From: Bugula neritina
Taxonomy: Eukaryota > Bryozoa > Gymnolaemata > Cheilostomatida > Bugulidae
Reading direction: 5' to 3'
Length of the DNA stretch: 64,000 nt
Assembly: GCA_964035545.1 (NCBI GenBank)
Contig: OZ037770.1
Coordinates: 4,755,662-4,819,661, forward strand
The notes beneath the pieces were generated by a model, which saw nothing but the letters and a program-made list of their open reading frames with translations, searched no databases and was not told the DNA's origin. A program made the position numbers and the translations under genes. Below, piece after piece: positions 31,801 to 41,600 of the stretch (its first letter is position 1; each line of letters begins with the position of its first letter).

Positions 31801-34516
31801 CCTCCTGATGATAACGTTAGCAGCAGACAACCGTCAGCAGGAGAGGGACCGCGTCGTCTGTCCACGCGCCCTCCGACGGGAACTGATCTGGGACACCCAT
31901 AAGCAGGCTCATTCTGGAGTCAGTCGGGTCATCAGGTGTCTGCGGCTGCGTTGGTATTGGCCCGGAATGACTCGGGACGTACGACTGCGGGTACGGCAAT
32001 GCGAGGTCTGCCAAGCTAGCAAGCATGGCCGCCCCACGGAAACCACTGGTCGACGCCGGCTGTACGCTGGTCGACCGTGGCAAGTAGTGGCGGTAGACCT
32101 TGTCGGGCCTATGCCGTTATCCGCCAGAGGGAACACCTGGATACTGGTGCTCACGGACCACTTTACCCGGTGGGCGGATGCTCTGGCTATCCCAGACGCA
32201 ACCGCCCCCACGGTGGCCCGGACCCTGGACCAACATGTGTTCTGTTACCTCGGTTTGCCCGAGCAGATACATACGGACCAGGGTGCCCAGTTCCAGTCCC
32301 AGCTCATGGGAGACCTCTGCCGGATATGGGGGGTGAACCAGAGTCGGACCACCCCATATCACCCACAAGGGAATGGAGTCGTCGAGCGGAACAACAGGAT
32401 GTTGGGTGACGCCCTCAGGAGCCTGCTCCTTGGTCGAGGTCAGGAAGAATGGGACGTGGTGCTGCCACAAATCATGCGGGCTTACCGCAGCACACCACAC
32501 TCCACCACACAGGAGACCCCAAACTTCCTGATGCTAGGCCGGGAAACGCGGGTTCCGGAACACCTGACATACCATGTTCCCGCCCCCGAATCACCGGTAC
32601 ATGAGTACGTAGAAAGACTGACAGAGATCATGGGTAAAGCCCATGATGCACTGCGGGCCCAGCAGTGGCAGATCCGCACAGAGGACTCAGAAGAGCCCCC
32701 ATTGTATCAGGTGGGAGACTGGGTCTGGATGGTGAGCTATCGTAGGCGTCGCGGACAGTCGGCTAAACTTCAGCCCAAGTTCGTGGGTCCCTACTGCGTG
32801 GTGGAGGTGCTGGCCAACCACACATACCGTGTGGAGCGCTCTGGACAGGTCTCAGTCCAGAGCGAACAGCGCCTGAAACCATACCATGCCAGCCCAGACG
32901 CGGTGGGTCAGGCTCCACCCCTCCTGGAGCCCAACCGCCAGCCTAACCAGCGGGGGAGAGTCACCCGGCCCCGGGAGGTGGAAATTGTCATCCGAAGGGA
33001 GGCAGAACAGGAGCAGGCTGCCCTACGAGAACAGTTGGAACAACAACAGAGGCAGGAGCAGCAGCAGCAACACGCCCCAGAGCCACCACCCCTCTTGGGG
33101 GAGGACACCCCCACCCGTATTACGGGTGAAGGCGGGGACCCCCCTACGGTGGCAACTGAGGAGCAACTGGCACCACCAGCACCCGCACCGCTGGAAAGGA
33201 GCCAGCGAGCGAGGAAACCACCCGGATATCTGGCAGACTATCACATAGGACACCTAGGGTTGCCCCCCCCAAGTGGGAATCCATCTGTCCAGGGCCATTA
33301 TTCCTCCTTAGTTAGTAAATTCTTCCACCCTCCTGGAGAATCACTACAAAAAGGAACAGTTGCAAACCGAAATTCGGAGGGCACGCGATTGTCTGAGTTG
33401 TCCCTTCAAAACTCGATGGGAATTCCCCACGATCGCGTAGCAGGTAAAAATATTGAAACACGAGGCTCGGCCATTTGCACTACTACTAACCCACTAGTAA
33501 CACGCAATTTTAAAGCTGAAACTTGTAATCGAATTAATCACAAATTGGATATGGGTATTACTCTTCCCGGTAACAACACTACAAACACAGGTATTTCATT
33601 AGAGTCAGAGCCTCCCGTACCGGAGTCTGACTCAACTGTAATTAATTGGGCTAGTTTAGATTTGTTAGAATCTAGTTTATTAACGGAGGAAGTCGATGTG
33701 AGTTTTGGAGAAGACTCTCTAAATGAGTTTTTATTAGACCAGGACATAGGGTCAGTCACTCTCCATGACTCACCTCGGCTCCCTACCACCCACAAAGTAC
33801 CCTATAAGGCGATGCCGAATTTCGGCGATGGCGAGACCGGCCTTACTCGGCCTCTGCTGTCTATTGTAGACACTGCAATGGAGTGTGATGAGGTGGAGGT
33901 CAGTCGAGTCGACTCCCCCCCTCCACCAGCCCCCGTGACGGCTCCTTGCAGCCCGCGGGTCGCCACAGACCGGACTGAGGTGCTATCCACCATGAATAGT
34001 GACCCTGTCGCCAACCCAGTTGAGCTACAATTAGCCGCCGGGGAGGAACAGGGAATACTATGCGGTGTGCCCTCCTCTACTCGAGCTGAAGACGGTGACA
34101 CCCCCACCTTGGCTCTACCCCAGGCACTGGTCGCCCGCCAGTCCTGGGTCTCTCGCGACACTAATCAGCAGATTAGTGAAGCATGCGGGGCAGCGGGCAA
34201 CCGCATCTGCCGGCAATGTCGGAGGAAATTCTCCTCCTCCCGGCGGTTGCGTGTTCACGCCCCACAACATTTCATCAATGTATTCTGCCCTTGCGGCGAA
34301 TACTCCTACCAGCGGGATTATGTGCTGCGCCACCAGCGCATCTCGCGCTGCCACTCAGGTCACGTGTTCACCGTGGATCAGGCCACATTTCCGGAGTTCC
34401 GGGACCTCATCCTGCCGCACGTCGCGGACCCCCACAAGCGTGCCACCCTCGGCCAAGGGTTTCCGGCGTGCAGAGCAATTCAAGAAGAAGACGGAGAACC
34501 CGCCGCCGCCCTCTAA
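28838..34516 (+). CDS. pol: Element 3 Pol polyprotein with C-terminal tandem zinc finger
   Basis: The frame opens at 28,838 by -1 shift; the first ATG is at 29,021 (residue 1 below). Protease with LLDTGCTTN (DTGC at 117-120), RT with DYRRLNSVTIQDAYPLPRID and YLDD at 547-550, RNase H (DTDASDHSVGAVLSQ from 694), integrase HHCC (H960, H964, C994, C997) and core D1026, D1086, E1122 with D35E spacing, then a GPY/F-type end (KFVGPYCVVEVL). A long unique region follows, then a C2H2 finger (C1730, C1733, H1746, H1750) and a second CPC...H...C finger (C1756, C1758, H1771, C1777). No stop or frame break. Residues about 1,420-1,600 are encoded by unusually AT-rich DNA. Confidence 0.93.
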   Translation, partial: RPRAFKHPRLTVTSANRGPHANPIRDRTRRGEEETSTGSADTEWQRPRRSRRPQGLPDPPAVSLETRMQLEEAGWQAPRRSRRPQGLPDPPAWPLQNRFAGLPEEVVEEDSAYSQEYPKLPSRPQKTPVVSKTKRRPAVRTQVVSPPETDRSRSTQPYGSSYFLPGKISGKAATFLLDTGCTTNLLSRRLFDTLGARERASLEPYEGAHGTLADGSCIPFYGIISLPGRVRDQAIHETFIVSQLKEDAILGMPFLEKHQCHMDFQKSVVVMAGKELVCVDKFGRPLVGGVQVVRDCTVPGRSQATLRCRVNCKGIADLGVVEGTHGAIRLANSLNRLDGRQELLVQCINPFTEPVQLSAGALVGKYHSIQEADVGPALETVADTQGNPLHTRRGAVPEHMADLYDGACGNCTSSTERQVLAQLLAEYSDVFSRGDRDMGLTKVISHEIPLAAGTTPIRQPTRRLGPEKEKEVSRQVQDLLDRDLIEPAHGAWSSPVVLVKKKDGSWRFCVDYRRLNSVTIQDAYPLPRIDESLDALAGSKYFSTLDLLSGYWQVPLSPDAQDKAAFITRDGLWKWKVLPFGLTSAPATFQRLMEQVLSGLHWKTLLIYLDDVIVISPDFSTHVSRLREVFDRLRAAGLKLKPSKCALLQPEVTYLGHVVGRDGVATDPEKVQAVKEWTVPRDLPELRAFLGLVGYYRQYIPGFAGVAQPLNRLTAKGVRWQWTQEEQQAFDHLKQRLMEAPILAYPDPAKEYILDTDASDHSVGAVLSQVQGGSEVVVAYYSKTLAAAEKNYCTTRKELLAVVKAVKHFRPYLYGRTFRLRTDHASLIWLCKRAEPSSQVARWLEILAEFSYRVEHRAGRKHGNADGMSRRPVEDCKQCLHIEKRDGGPARLDVETELGEGAVYRWEHGHLRTETHSDDVQALHANPTLYQNVKELCRLQETLPGAVADIFRAKKEGRRPSEEQQRQGDVEFQLLCRRWDALKVSPDGLLMITLAADNRQQERDRVVCPRALRRELIWDTHKQAHSGVSRVIRCLRLRWYWPGMTRDVRLRVRQCEVCQASKHGRPTETTGRRRLYAGRPWQVVAVDLVGPMPLSARGNTWILVLTDHFTRWADALAIPDATAPTVARTLDQHVFCYLGLPEQIHTDQGAQFQSQLMGDLCRIWGVNQSRTTPYHPQGNGVVERNNRMLGDALRSLLLGRGQEEWDVVLPQIMRAYRSTPHSTTQETPNFLMLGRETRVPEHLTYHVPAPESPVHEYVERLTEIMGKAHDALRAQQWQIRTEDSEEPPLYQVGDWVWMVSYRRRRGQSAKLQPKFVGPYCVVEVLANHTYRVERSGQVSVQSEQRLKPYHASPDAVGQAPPLLEPNRQPNQRGRVTRPREVEIVIRREAEQEQAALREQLEQQQRQEQQQQHAPEPPPLLGEDTPTRITGEGGDPPTVATEEQLAPPAPAPLERSQRARKPPGYLADYHIGHLGLPPPSGNPSVQGHYSSLVSKFFHPPGESLQKGTVANRNSEGTRLSELSLQNSMGIPHDRVAGKNIETRGSAICTTTNPLVTRNFKAETCNRINHKLDMGITLPGNNTTNTGISLESEPPVPESDSTVINWASLDLLESSLLTEEVDVSFGEDSLNEFLLDQDIGSVTLHDSPRLPTTHKVPYKAMPNFGDGETGLTRPLLSIVDTAMECDEVEVSRVDSPPPPAPVTAPCSPRVATDRTEVLSTMNSDPVANPVELQLAAGEEQGILCGVPSSTRAEDGDTPTLALPQALVARQSWVSRDTNQQISEACGAAGNRICRQCRRKFSSSRRLRVHAPQHFINVFCPCGEYSYQRDYVLRHQRISRCHSGHVFTVDQATFPEFRDLILPHVADPHKRATLGQGFPACRAIQEEDGEPAAAL
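28850..28894 (+). promoter_or_regulatory. Programmed -1 frameshift signal of element 3
   Basis: Canonical heptamer T TTA AAC in the gag frame (28,850-28,856), 5-nt spacer, then a 10-bp stem (28,862-28,871 with 28,885-28,894, one G.U pair) with a 13-nt loop that contains the gag stop. The pol frame is -1 and opens after a TAG at 28,835, so the shift must occur in exactly this overlap. Confidence 0.85.
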
Positions 34517-34543
34517 CCAGCAGCCACCCAGCCTCTTCGGGTC

Positions 34544-34807
34544 ATGCTGACAAGGGTCGGGGATGGTGCCAGACCCGGTACATCGGACCTGGACCCCCGC
34601 TCCTCGGCGGCAAGCAGACACCACCCAGAGCGCAGACAACACCCGGAGCGCAACACACTCCGCTCCCGACCGCAACTAGAAGAGGAGGTGCGCCACTTAC
34701 GGCGCCGCGTGGCACGGTGTGAGGAAGATCTGACACAATTGCGACGACGACTGATCCGGCTGGAACGACGTCAGACCGACAACGACGATGGGACATGGAG
34801 GGAGTGA
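34544..34807 (+). CDS. Element 3 coiled-coil ORF
   Basis: 87 codons starting 28 bases after the pol stop. The second half has regular leucine/valine heptads: LEEEVRHLRRRVARCEEDLT followed by QLRRRLIRLERRQ. Element 2 has a similar helix fused after its fingers, and element 4 a decayed one in the same place. This suggests a conserved dimerisation module. Translation after pol would need reinitiation or a separate mRNA; unknown. Confidence 0.65.
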   Translation: MLTRVGDGARPGTSDLDPRSSAASRHHPERRQHPERNTLRSRPQLEEEVRHLRRRVARCEEDLTQLRRRLIRLERRQTDNDDGTWRE

Positions 34808-34986
34808 GACCCGCCTCTCCCTGACTGGTGGCATGACAATTCTCTGTTATACATATTCGTTGCCCCTTATACTATGTACTTGGTGTTTTGTTTTGTTTTG
34901 TTTCTTTGTTCTCTCTCTTCTGTTTTTTTTTTTTTTTGTTTTGTTTATTGTCCGTCTCATTGTTATTATGTTATTATTCGCCCTCG

Positions 34987-35010
34987 TATCGGAAAGCACG
35001 CTTTCCGATA
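34987..35010 (+). other. Element 3 hairpin next to the polypurine tract
   Basis: TATCGGAAAG and CTTTCCGATA pair perfectly across CACG. The polypurine GGGGG follows at once and the 3' LTR starts at 35,020. Confidence 0.75.
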
Positions 35011-35019
35011 GGGGGTGTG

Positions 35020-35368
35020 TGTGATAGATTATGCCTTGGTTTATTCTTTTGTTCAATAATGTTAATTGGGGTCCGAAATTCGGAGTTCCGAATTTCGGCT
35101 TGACCGAAGATCGGTTCCCCCGATCTTCGGGCCTGCCGAATTTCGGAGCTACCGAACTTCGGGCCACACACACAAAAGATTCTTTGTTTTATGTTCTTTT
35201 GTTCGCTGTATATAAAAGCAGGCGAGTTACGGTGTAAAGCCAGTCTACTACTGGAGCTCGCCTGGACAAGTTGACATTATTTTTCTAATACAATAAACAT
35301 TTGGAACTCTACTACTTCAACCTATCTTGTTCTGCACTAAGTTACATTCAACCCACAAGTTTATCACA
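35020..35368 (+). repeat. Element 3 3' LTR
   Basis: 349 bp. It matches the 5' LTR apart from one missing T (ATGCCTTGG) and CTACTACTT for CTACCACTT. TATA at 35,209-35,217. Confidence 0.95.
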
Positions 35369-38328
35369 ATATTTCAAGTTGATAAATTTTTGTGTGGAGT
35401 AATACCTATGTCAGATCAACAGCTATATTTGAATGTTTGACATTTTCACATGTAGAATGCTACATTGTAGTATAATATCATATCATAATAGTATATTGAA
35501 TATTATAGACAGTGACTAGTGAGATAGTTGTCTCCCCTAATGCATTCCAATACAATCACCAGCTTGCTAAAATAGAACAAATCACACATAACTCTTAAAT
35601 TATTAATGAATACAATAATATAACTATATTAAACTATTATATTATTAATTATTGGCGCAGATAGATGAAAACAATGAAAACTGGTTTTAGCCGGGAGAAG
35701 AAAACTCTACAGTGCAAATAATAGATAGCGTATTGTTTCTAACCAGCGTGAGTAGTTGCGTTTCTTTGCCGTTTCCGACTTACTTCCTAGTTGACTAGAG
35801 TCACAAAATTCCTAACTCGTTAATTTTTAATCCGCCATTCCCTGTTATGGTAATTTCATTTATTTTATCTTGTTTTCAAATTGCTGTATTCAAATAATTA
35901 GGTTACATAAGTGTAAATTATGATATCTCTATAGTGGCAAATAATCGTTTTGATTATCAGGTTATACATATAGTTATACTTATAGTTATAGTTATAGTTA
36001 TATAACTATAAGTTTAAGTTATAACTATAAGTTACAGTTATACTTATAGCAATAGCTTATCACTTTATCAGTTATCATCAATATTATGATTGTGATATCA
36101 TTATCATCATTATGATAAATTGATTATGGTTTAGAAAACCATAACGGTAATTACTTTGACTTTAAGTTTATATCAATATAAATATTATTATGATTTTTGT
36201 TATAATATCAGTGATGATGATTATAGTTTTGCTGACAATCATAATGATGTAATACCAATAACATAAGGCGGTAAGCATTAATGGTTTTCACTATAGTTGA
36301 ATACTCTATGAATATGGATATATGATAATTCGATCTTAACCATATATCCATGACCAGAATGATTATGTAATACTAATACTAATACTAATAATAATATACA
36401 TATTTATTAATACTCTGGATATCAATATCAATATAAATATGATTGTTTATGTAATGTAAGTTCCTACTCACTCGACAGTCAGTGTTAGAGTCTTCACTTT
36501 TACGTTCACTCTCACAATAGCCAATATCCAAGCCTTACAAGCTGGTAGAAAACCCAAATACTTGTAAGGCAGTTAGCCAATCGCCTCAGGTTAGCTTGTA
36601 GCTTATCTGCTAAAGACTATAAACCACATTATATTCCAGTTTATAATATTGTTATGTAATACTTGTAGTAGTATGTATCGTAGTAATATTTATTGATGGT
36701 GATGATAATTAATGACTATCACTATGCTTGTTCTTAGCTTTAATATTTATATTAAACGAAAAGACTATGCTGAATTTTATATAGTTGATCTACACAAGTG
36801 CAGTACCAAAGGCAACACCCATGGGCGATTTTGTTTAATAGTTATAATGAAACTACACAGTAATATTCCAAATTAATTTGATGCTATTTTGGCAATAACG
36901 AAATGCATAAACAAAGCCACATGTTGATAGTGTAATTGTCGGTTTTTTCTTAAACTTCCAATTGGTTCTTCTTACAGTGTTTCTTCAAGGTTTTTTCTCC
37001 AATATATGTCAGAAAGTTAGCCATTTGCGCCTGCATGTAAAATTGCATAGTCTTTAACATGATTTAAATGGTTTTATAATCTTTTAGTGCATCAGTGAGC
37101 TCTTGTACTTGGTTTTCACAAATTGTGTTATTCTAGATACACTCTAACATGTGTCAAATTGTATTTCAGTAATTAAATAAATAAAGCTGTTTAAGTATAT
37201 ACAGCTATAGAAGTTTTATCACTGCTCCTTAGGCTAGTTGTAGTTATTGTACTTTGTTAGGAGTTATGTTTAGGTATTTTATAGCTACATTGCTTGTCCT
37301 AATACGATATAGTATGCCATTGTTTAACATCTATATTGTAATATTTGAGGAAATTTGCATGAAAAAGCAAACTAAATTAGCTCAAGGTGTGTTCTCAGCG
37401 TCATAAGTGTTTTGTATGTTTGTTGAAGTTAAGTTTTGAGGCTATTGTTATAGCCAGAGTTTAAGTTGTTTTCATGTAAAGGTTTTCATTACTTTTCTAT
37501 TTGTAATAGTTCTATATAATTTATTTTAGTGATCTCTTAATCTTTAGTATAAGTTGATTTAATGAACACCATCTATTAGTATTTCCAGTTCATCTGCATT
37601 GAGATCCGCAGCTTCTTTAGGATTTTCTGTTTCAAACATATAATTTATTGCACAGCCAACAAAATAGCTTTATATTCTTGAGAATGGTGGATACATATTT
37701 TGCAATAGGCAATATGTGAAATATGTGTTTAACAAACCACTTAATCAAAGTGTATGTGTCGACCAAATAAGATATTTGATTTGAGGATGTTGTAATTGCA
37801 TAATCCAAATAATAGGTGAGCTATTGGTCAGCTATATGACTATGGCTCTACATGGTCTAGGGGTTAGAGCCTAGAGGGTTTGCCTAGTAAGCAGAAAGTG
37901 ATGGGCTATATAGGTATAAAGGCTATATAGGCTATATATAGGTGATTGAAATGTTTAATAAAATTCCTTAGATATGAATTCTTTGCATTTTCCATAAAGT
38001 GTGTAAAGTCAAATAAAAACTATCACTTTCTGTTTGAGTCACAACTTATTCAACTTTAAAGTGTTTGATGCAAAGTCATATTAGTAATGATTATATATTT
38101 ATCCAAAATAAATTATGTTAGTGTTTGAGAAAAGTATCAAAGCCCCTGAATTAGGTTTGTTGACCTGATGTTTTGTTCAGCCCTTTCTGAGAAAATTTAT
38201 GTACTACAATACTGAAAATAGCAGGTGACCATATTTTATTACTTCATGTATAATAAATATTTTAGATGGAGTTGTTACACCGTAGCTAAAACTTATTACC
38301 AAGAAAGATAATCTACTATTTGGTAACC
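35369..38328. other. Non-coding, AT-rich, upstream of the ROCO-caspase gene
   Basis: No supported gene. 35,960-36,050 is a run of TTATAG/CTATAA hexamers folding back on itself. A minus-strand frame at about 37,563-37,643 (ENPKEAADLNADELEILIDG, then VH and a stop), preceded by an acceptor-like AAACAG, could be a terminal exon but has no visible partners. A tRNA-like A box (TCTAGGGGTTAG) is near 37,856. Confidence 0.4.
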
Positions 38329-38341
38329 ATGGCAACAGCTG
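38329..38341 (+). CDS. ROCO-caspase gene, first coding exon
   Basis: ATG GCA ACA GCT G before GTGAGT: four codons and one base. The G joins AA of the next exon as Glu. It is chosen because the ATG sits in a good context (AACCATGG) and the donor is strong; an upstream non-coding part is likely. With so little sequence it could be a chance fit. Confidence 0.5.
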
Positions 38342-38614
38342 GTGAGTAAATTTGATAACAACTTTATTCCCTTATTTCTTGAAAAGTAGAAATATTTAAA
38401 CTCTGAAGAAATGTTGATATTATGCCACCACCAATTAATATATATATATGGATAATTTTCTTTATGTAAAAATTTGAATAATCGGTATGCTTCATAGATT
38501 TTATTTATTTTTAGTCTAACACCTGAGGAGTGCAGTTTACTGCACGAAACTATATAGTCGTGTAAGATTTTTTAAAAAAATATATATGTATCATTAACAA
38601 TCTGAACACACTAC

Positions 38615-38665
<51 letters not shown>

Positions 38666-41600
38666 CTATAAAACTATTTTATTATCACTACTACATATAA
38701 TACTGTTTTATGTCACTAATTAGCGTAATACTTTGAAAATAGTAAAATAGATAAAATTACGCAAGCAGCTGGGTTAGAGTTGTCTTATCTCAACACAATA
38801 AACACTGAACTATAAACTATACATTAAATGATTATTTAGAAAGAATATAAAGCTATCCAATAAAATATATGTTACTCATGGTTATGACTACTGAAATCCA
38901 CCATATAATGAATTTATTCAATCAGTAGATGACAGGTGTCAGAATGATAGACACCACCTGCTAGCACTGTGTAATAATTGAACTGTCACTGTTTTTGTAT
39001 GATGTTACAGAAAATATGGAAATCTGGTTCAGACATTCTGGACAGTCTCCTGTAAGCTGGTGGGATGTATGGTCTGCTGATACCAAGTCATATACTACTG
39101 CTGAGGTGAAACGTGAAGTTGGGAGTTATAATATCACAGATTTGAAACTGGAAGAGAAAATTCCAAGTAACATTGGAGAGATTGCTGGTGAAGCCCTGCG
39201 TCTATGTGTTTCTAACCTGACTGACAGAGCAAGTCTAGACAAGTGAGTGTCTACTAAAATAGCAGTGTAAATGTTAAATGATAATGGATAATATATGCTG
39301 AAGCTGAAGGATATTTTTGCTCAGAATATATTCATACAATATAATATACATCAACATAGTAATATGTGCAACATTGTATGTAATCTAAGTGAGGTTATAG
39401 TTGTAGGAATTAAGGAGTGTAAAACTGCCTGTACTGTTATTTGATTATAGTATTGAATAAATCATGTTTCATGTAGCTAAAAACTGAAGTAATGTACAGT
39501 TTACAATATATTATACAAAAAATTATGTTTTGTCGTTAACTGCAAATATACAATATTAAACATTGGTTGATATATTAACTCACATAGGGTTGTAGAGTGA
39601 GGCCTTATGTACTATAAACTAACAGCTAACCTTGCATAATGAAGCTTCCTCTCCTCACCTACAACATAATATAACTGAATCTCTTAGCTGTTTTTTGCAG
39701 CAATATATCTGTTTCCTGCATGTTTTTTTTGTTAAATACACAAGTAGCATGATATATTAGTATATATTATTTTGATATGGTAGACATAAATAAATGAGAC
39801 ACTTTATATATTACAGTCTATGTCAGCTGACTCAGTTAGAGAGACTAGACATGGAATGGAATCCTCTCAACACAGTACCAGAAGTTGTGTCATCACTCAC
39901 ATCACTTAAAGAGTTGGATATGGGGAGCTGTAGATTATCTACTCTACCTGAGAGGTTTCTGTGTCACAGTCTCTCTTGTTTAAAACACTCAAAGATTCAC
40001 ATGTTGATATAATGCTTACGAAGTATTGCTAATTAGTATGTCACTATGTATTGTTGAAAAGCATAGAGCTATAAATTACAATTTTCTTGAAGCTATATGA
40101 TATTAGAATTTCTCAAAACTTGAAAATATTTTAAATATGTTTCAGTTATCTGGCATTACATTTCCTTTTGCTATAAAACTTTCTTCAACAAATACTATAG
40201 CACCCACTTGTAGTTTACTAGAATCTATTTCTTATTAAACGCTTATTAGCGTTCGGTATTTTGCTTTGAATTTGCTTTGTTGCAATAAATTTGTTTCTTG
40301 AATATTTTACCTGATTGAATACACAAGTATAGTATATACAGTATATAATAACATCCTGATACAGTGGATTATATATATTATGCACTTTATATTACAGTCT
40401 ATGTCAGCTGACTCAGTTAGAGAAACTAGACATAGGAGATAATCCTCTCAACACAGTACCAGAAGTTGTGCCATCACTCACATCACTTAAAGAGTTGTAT
40501 ATGAGGAACTGTGGTTTATCTACTCTACCTCAGAGGTTTGTGTGTCACAATAGTTATTTCTTGTGTATTAAACATTCCATATTTCACTTCTTTAATGCTT
40601 CTCAAGTAGTGTTATGCTATGATATCATATATTGCCAACGTATGTTAAAATACCTGAATATGCATTTTCGAACTTGTCCAATAGTTTGTGCTAAGGTGGA
40701 AATAATACAGCATTATGGTATGCCATTGTATATCCTTATATCACAAGAACCTTTTGTAATGAATAATAAAACAGCCATCTGCAGTTTACTGGCAATCATG
40801 GTAATAATCGAATCTTTCTTAGCTTCTTGCGTCTAGCACTTTGACTATCCATTACCGGAATGAATTTTTTTTCTGCATTTTTACTTGGTTGACTGTGCTT
40901 AGCAATAAAACATGTACAGTGTATATTATTATGACACAGGAGACTACATATATCATACCCGTTATAATTATTGCAGTCTATGCCAGCTGACTCAGTTAGA
41001 GAAACTAAACTTAAGAGGAAATCCTCTCAACACAGTACCAGAAGTTGTGTCATCATTCACATCACTTAAAGAGTTGGATATGGGGAGCTGTAGATTATCT
41101 ACTCTACCTAAGAGGTTTCTGTGTCGCAGTCTTTCTTGTTTAAAACACTCAATGATTCACATGTTGATATAATGCTTACCAAGTATTGCTAATTAGTATG
41201 TCACTGTGTATTGTTGAAAAGCATAAAGCTATAAATTACAATTTTCTTGAAGCTATATGATATTAGAATTTCTCAAAACTTGAAAATATTGTAAATATGT
41301 TTCAGTTAGCTGGCATAACATTTCCTATTGCTATAAAACCTTCTTCAACAAACACTATAGCACCCACTTGTAGTTTACTAGAATCTATTTCTTATTAAAC
41401 GCTTATTAGCTTTCGGTATTTCACTTTGAATTTGGTTTGTTGGAATAAATTTGTTTCTTGAATATTTTACCTGATTGAATACACAAGTAGTATATACTAT
41501 TATCATGATACAGTGGATTAAACATAATATAACACACTTTATATTACAGTCTATGTCAGCTGACTCAGTTAGAGAAACTGGACATGGGATGTAATCCTCT

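Larger units (their letters stand above)
27573..35368 (+). mobile_element. Element 3: intact, young Gypsy-type LTR retrotransposon with zinc-finger tail
   Basis: LTRs of 350 and 349 bp (TGTGATA...TATCACA) differ by one base indel and one substitution. ATAT flanks both sides (27,569-27,572 and 35,369-35,372), a 4-bp duplication. Internal order: primer site TGGTGGCAGCAGTGGGAT, gag, -1 frameshift signal, an uninterrupted 1,831-codon pol, a coiled-coil ORF, hairpin, polypurine GGGGG. All catalytic motifs are present. Domain order PR-RT-RNase H-IN is Ty3/Gypsy; no chromodomain is seen and its place is taken by two zinc fingers. This copy could still be active. Confidence 0.95.
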
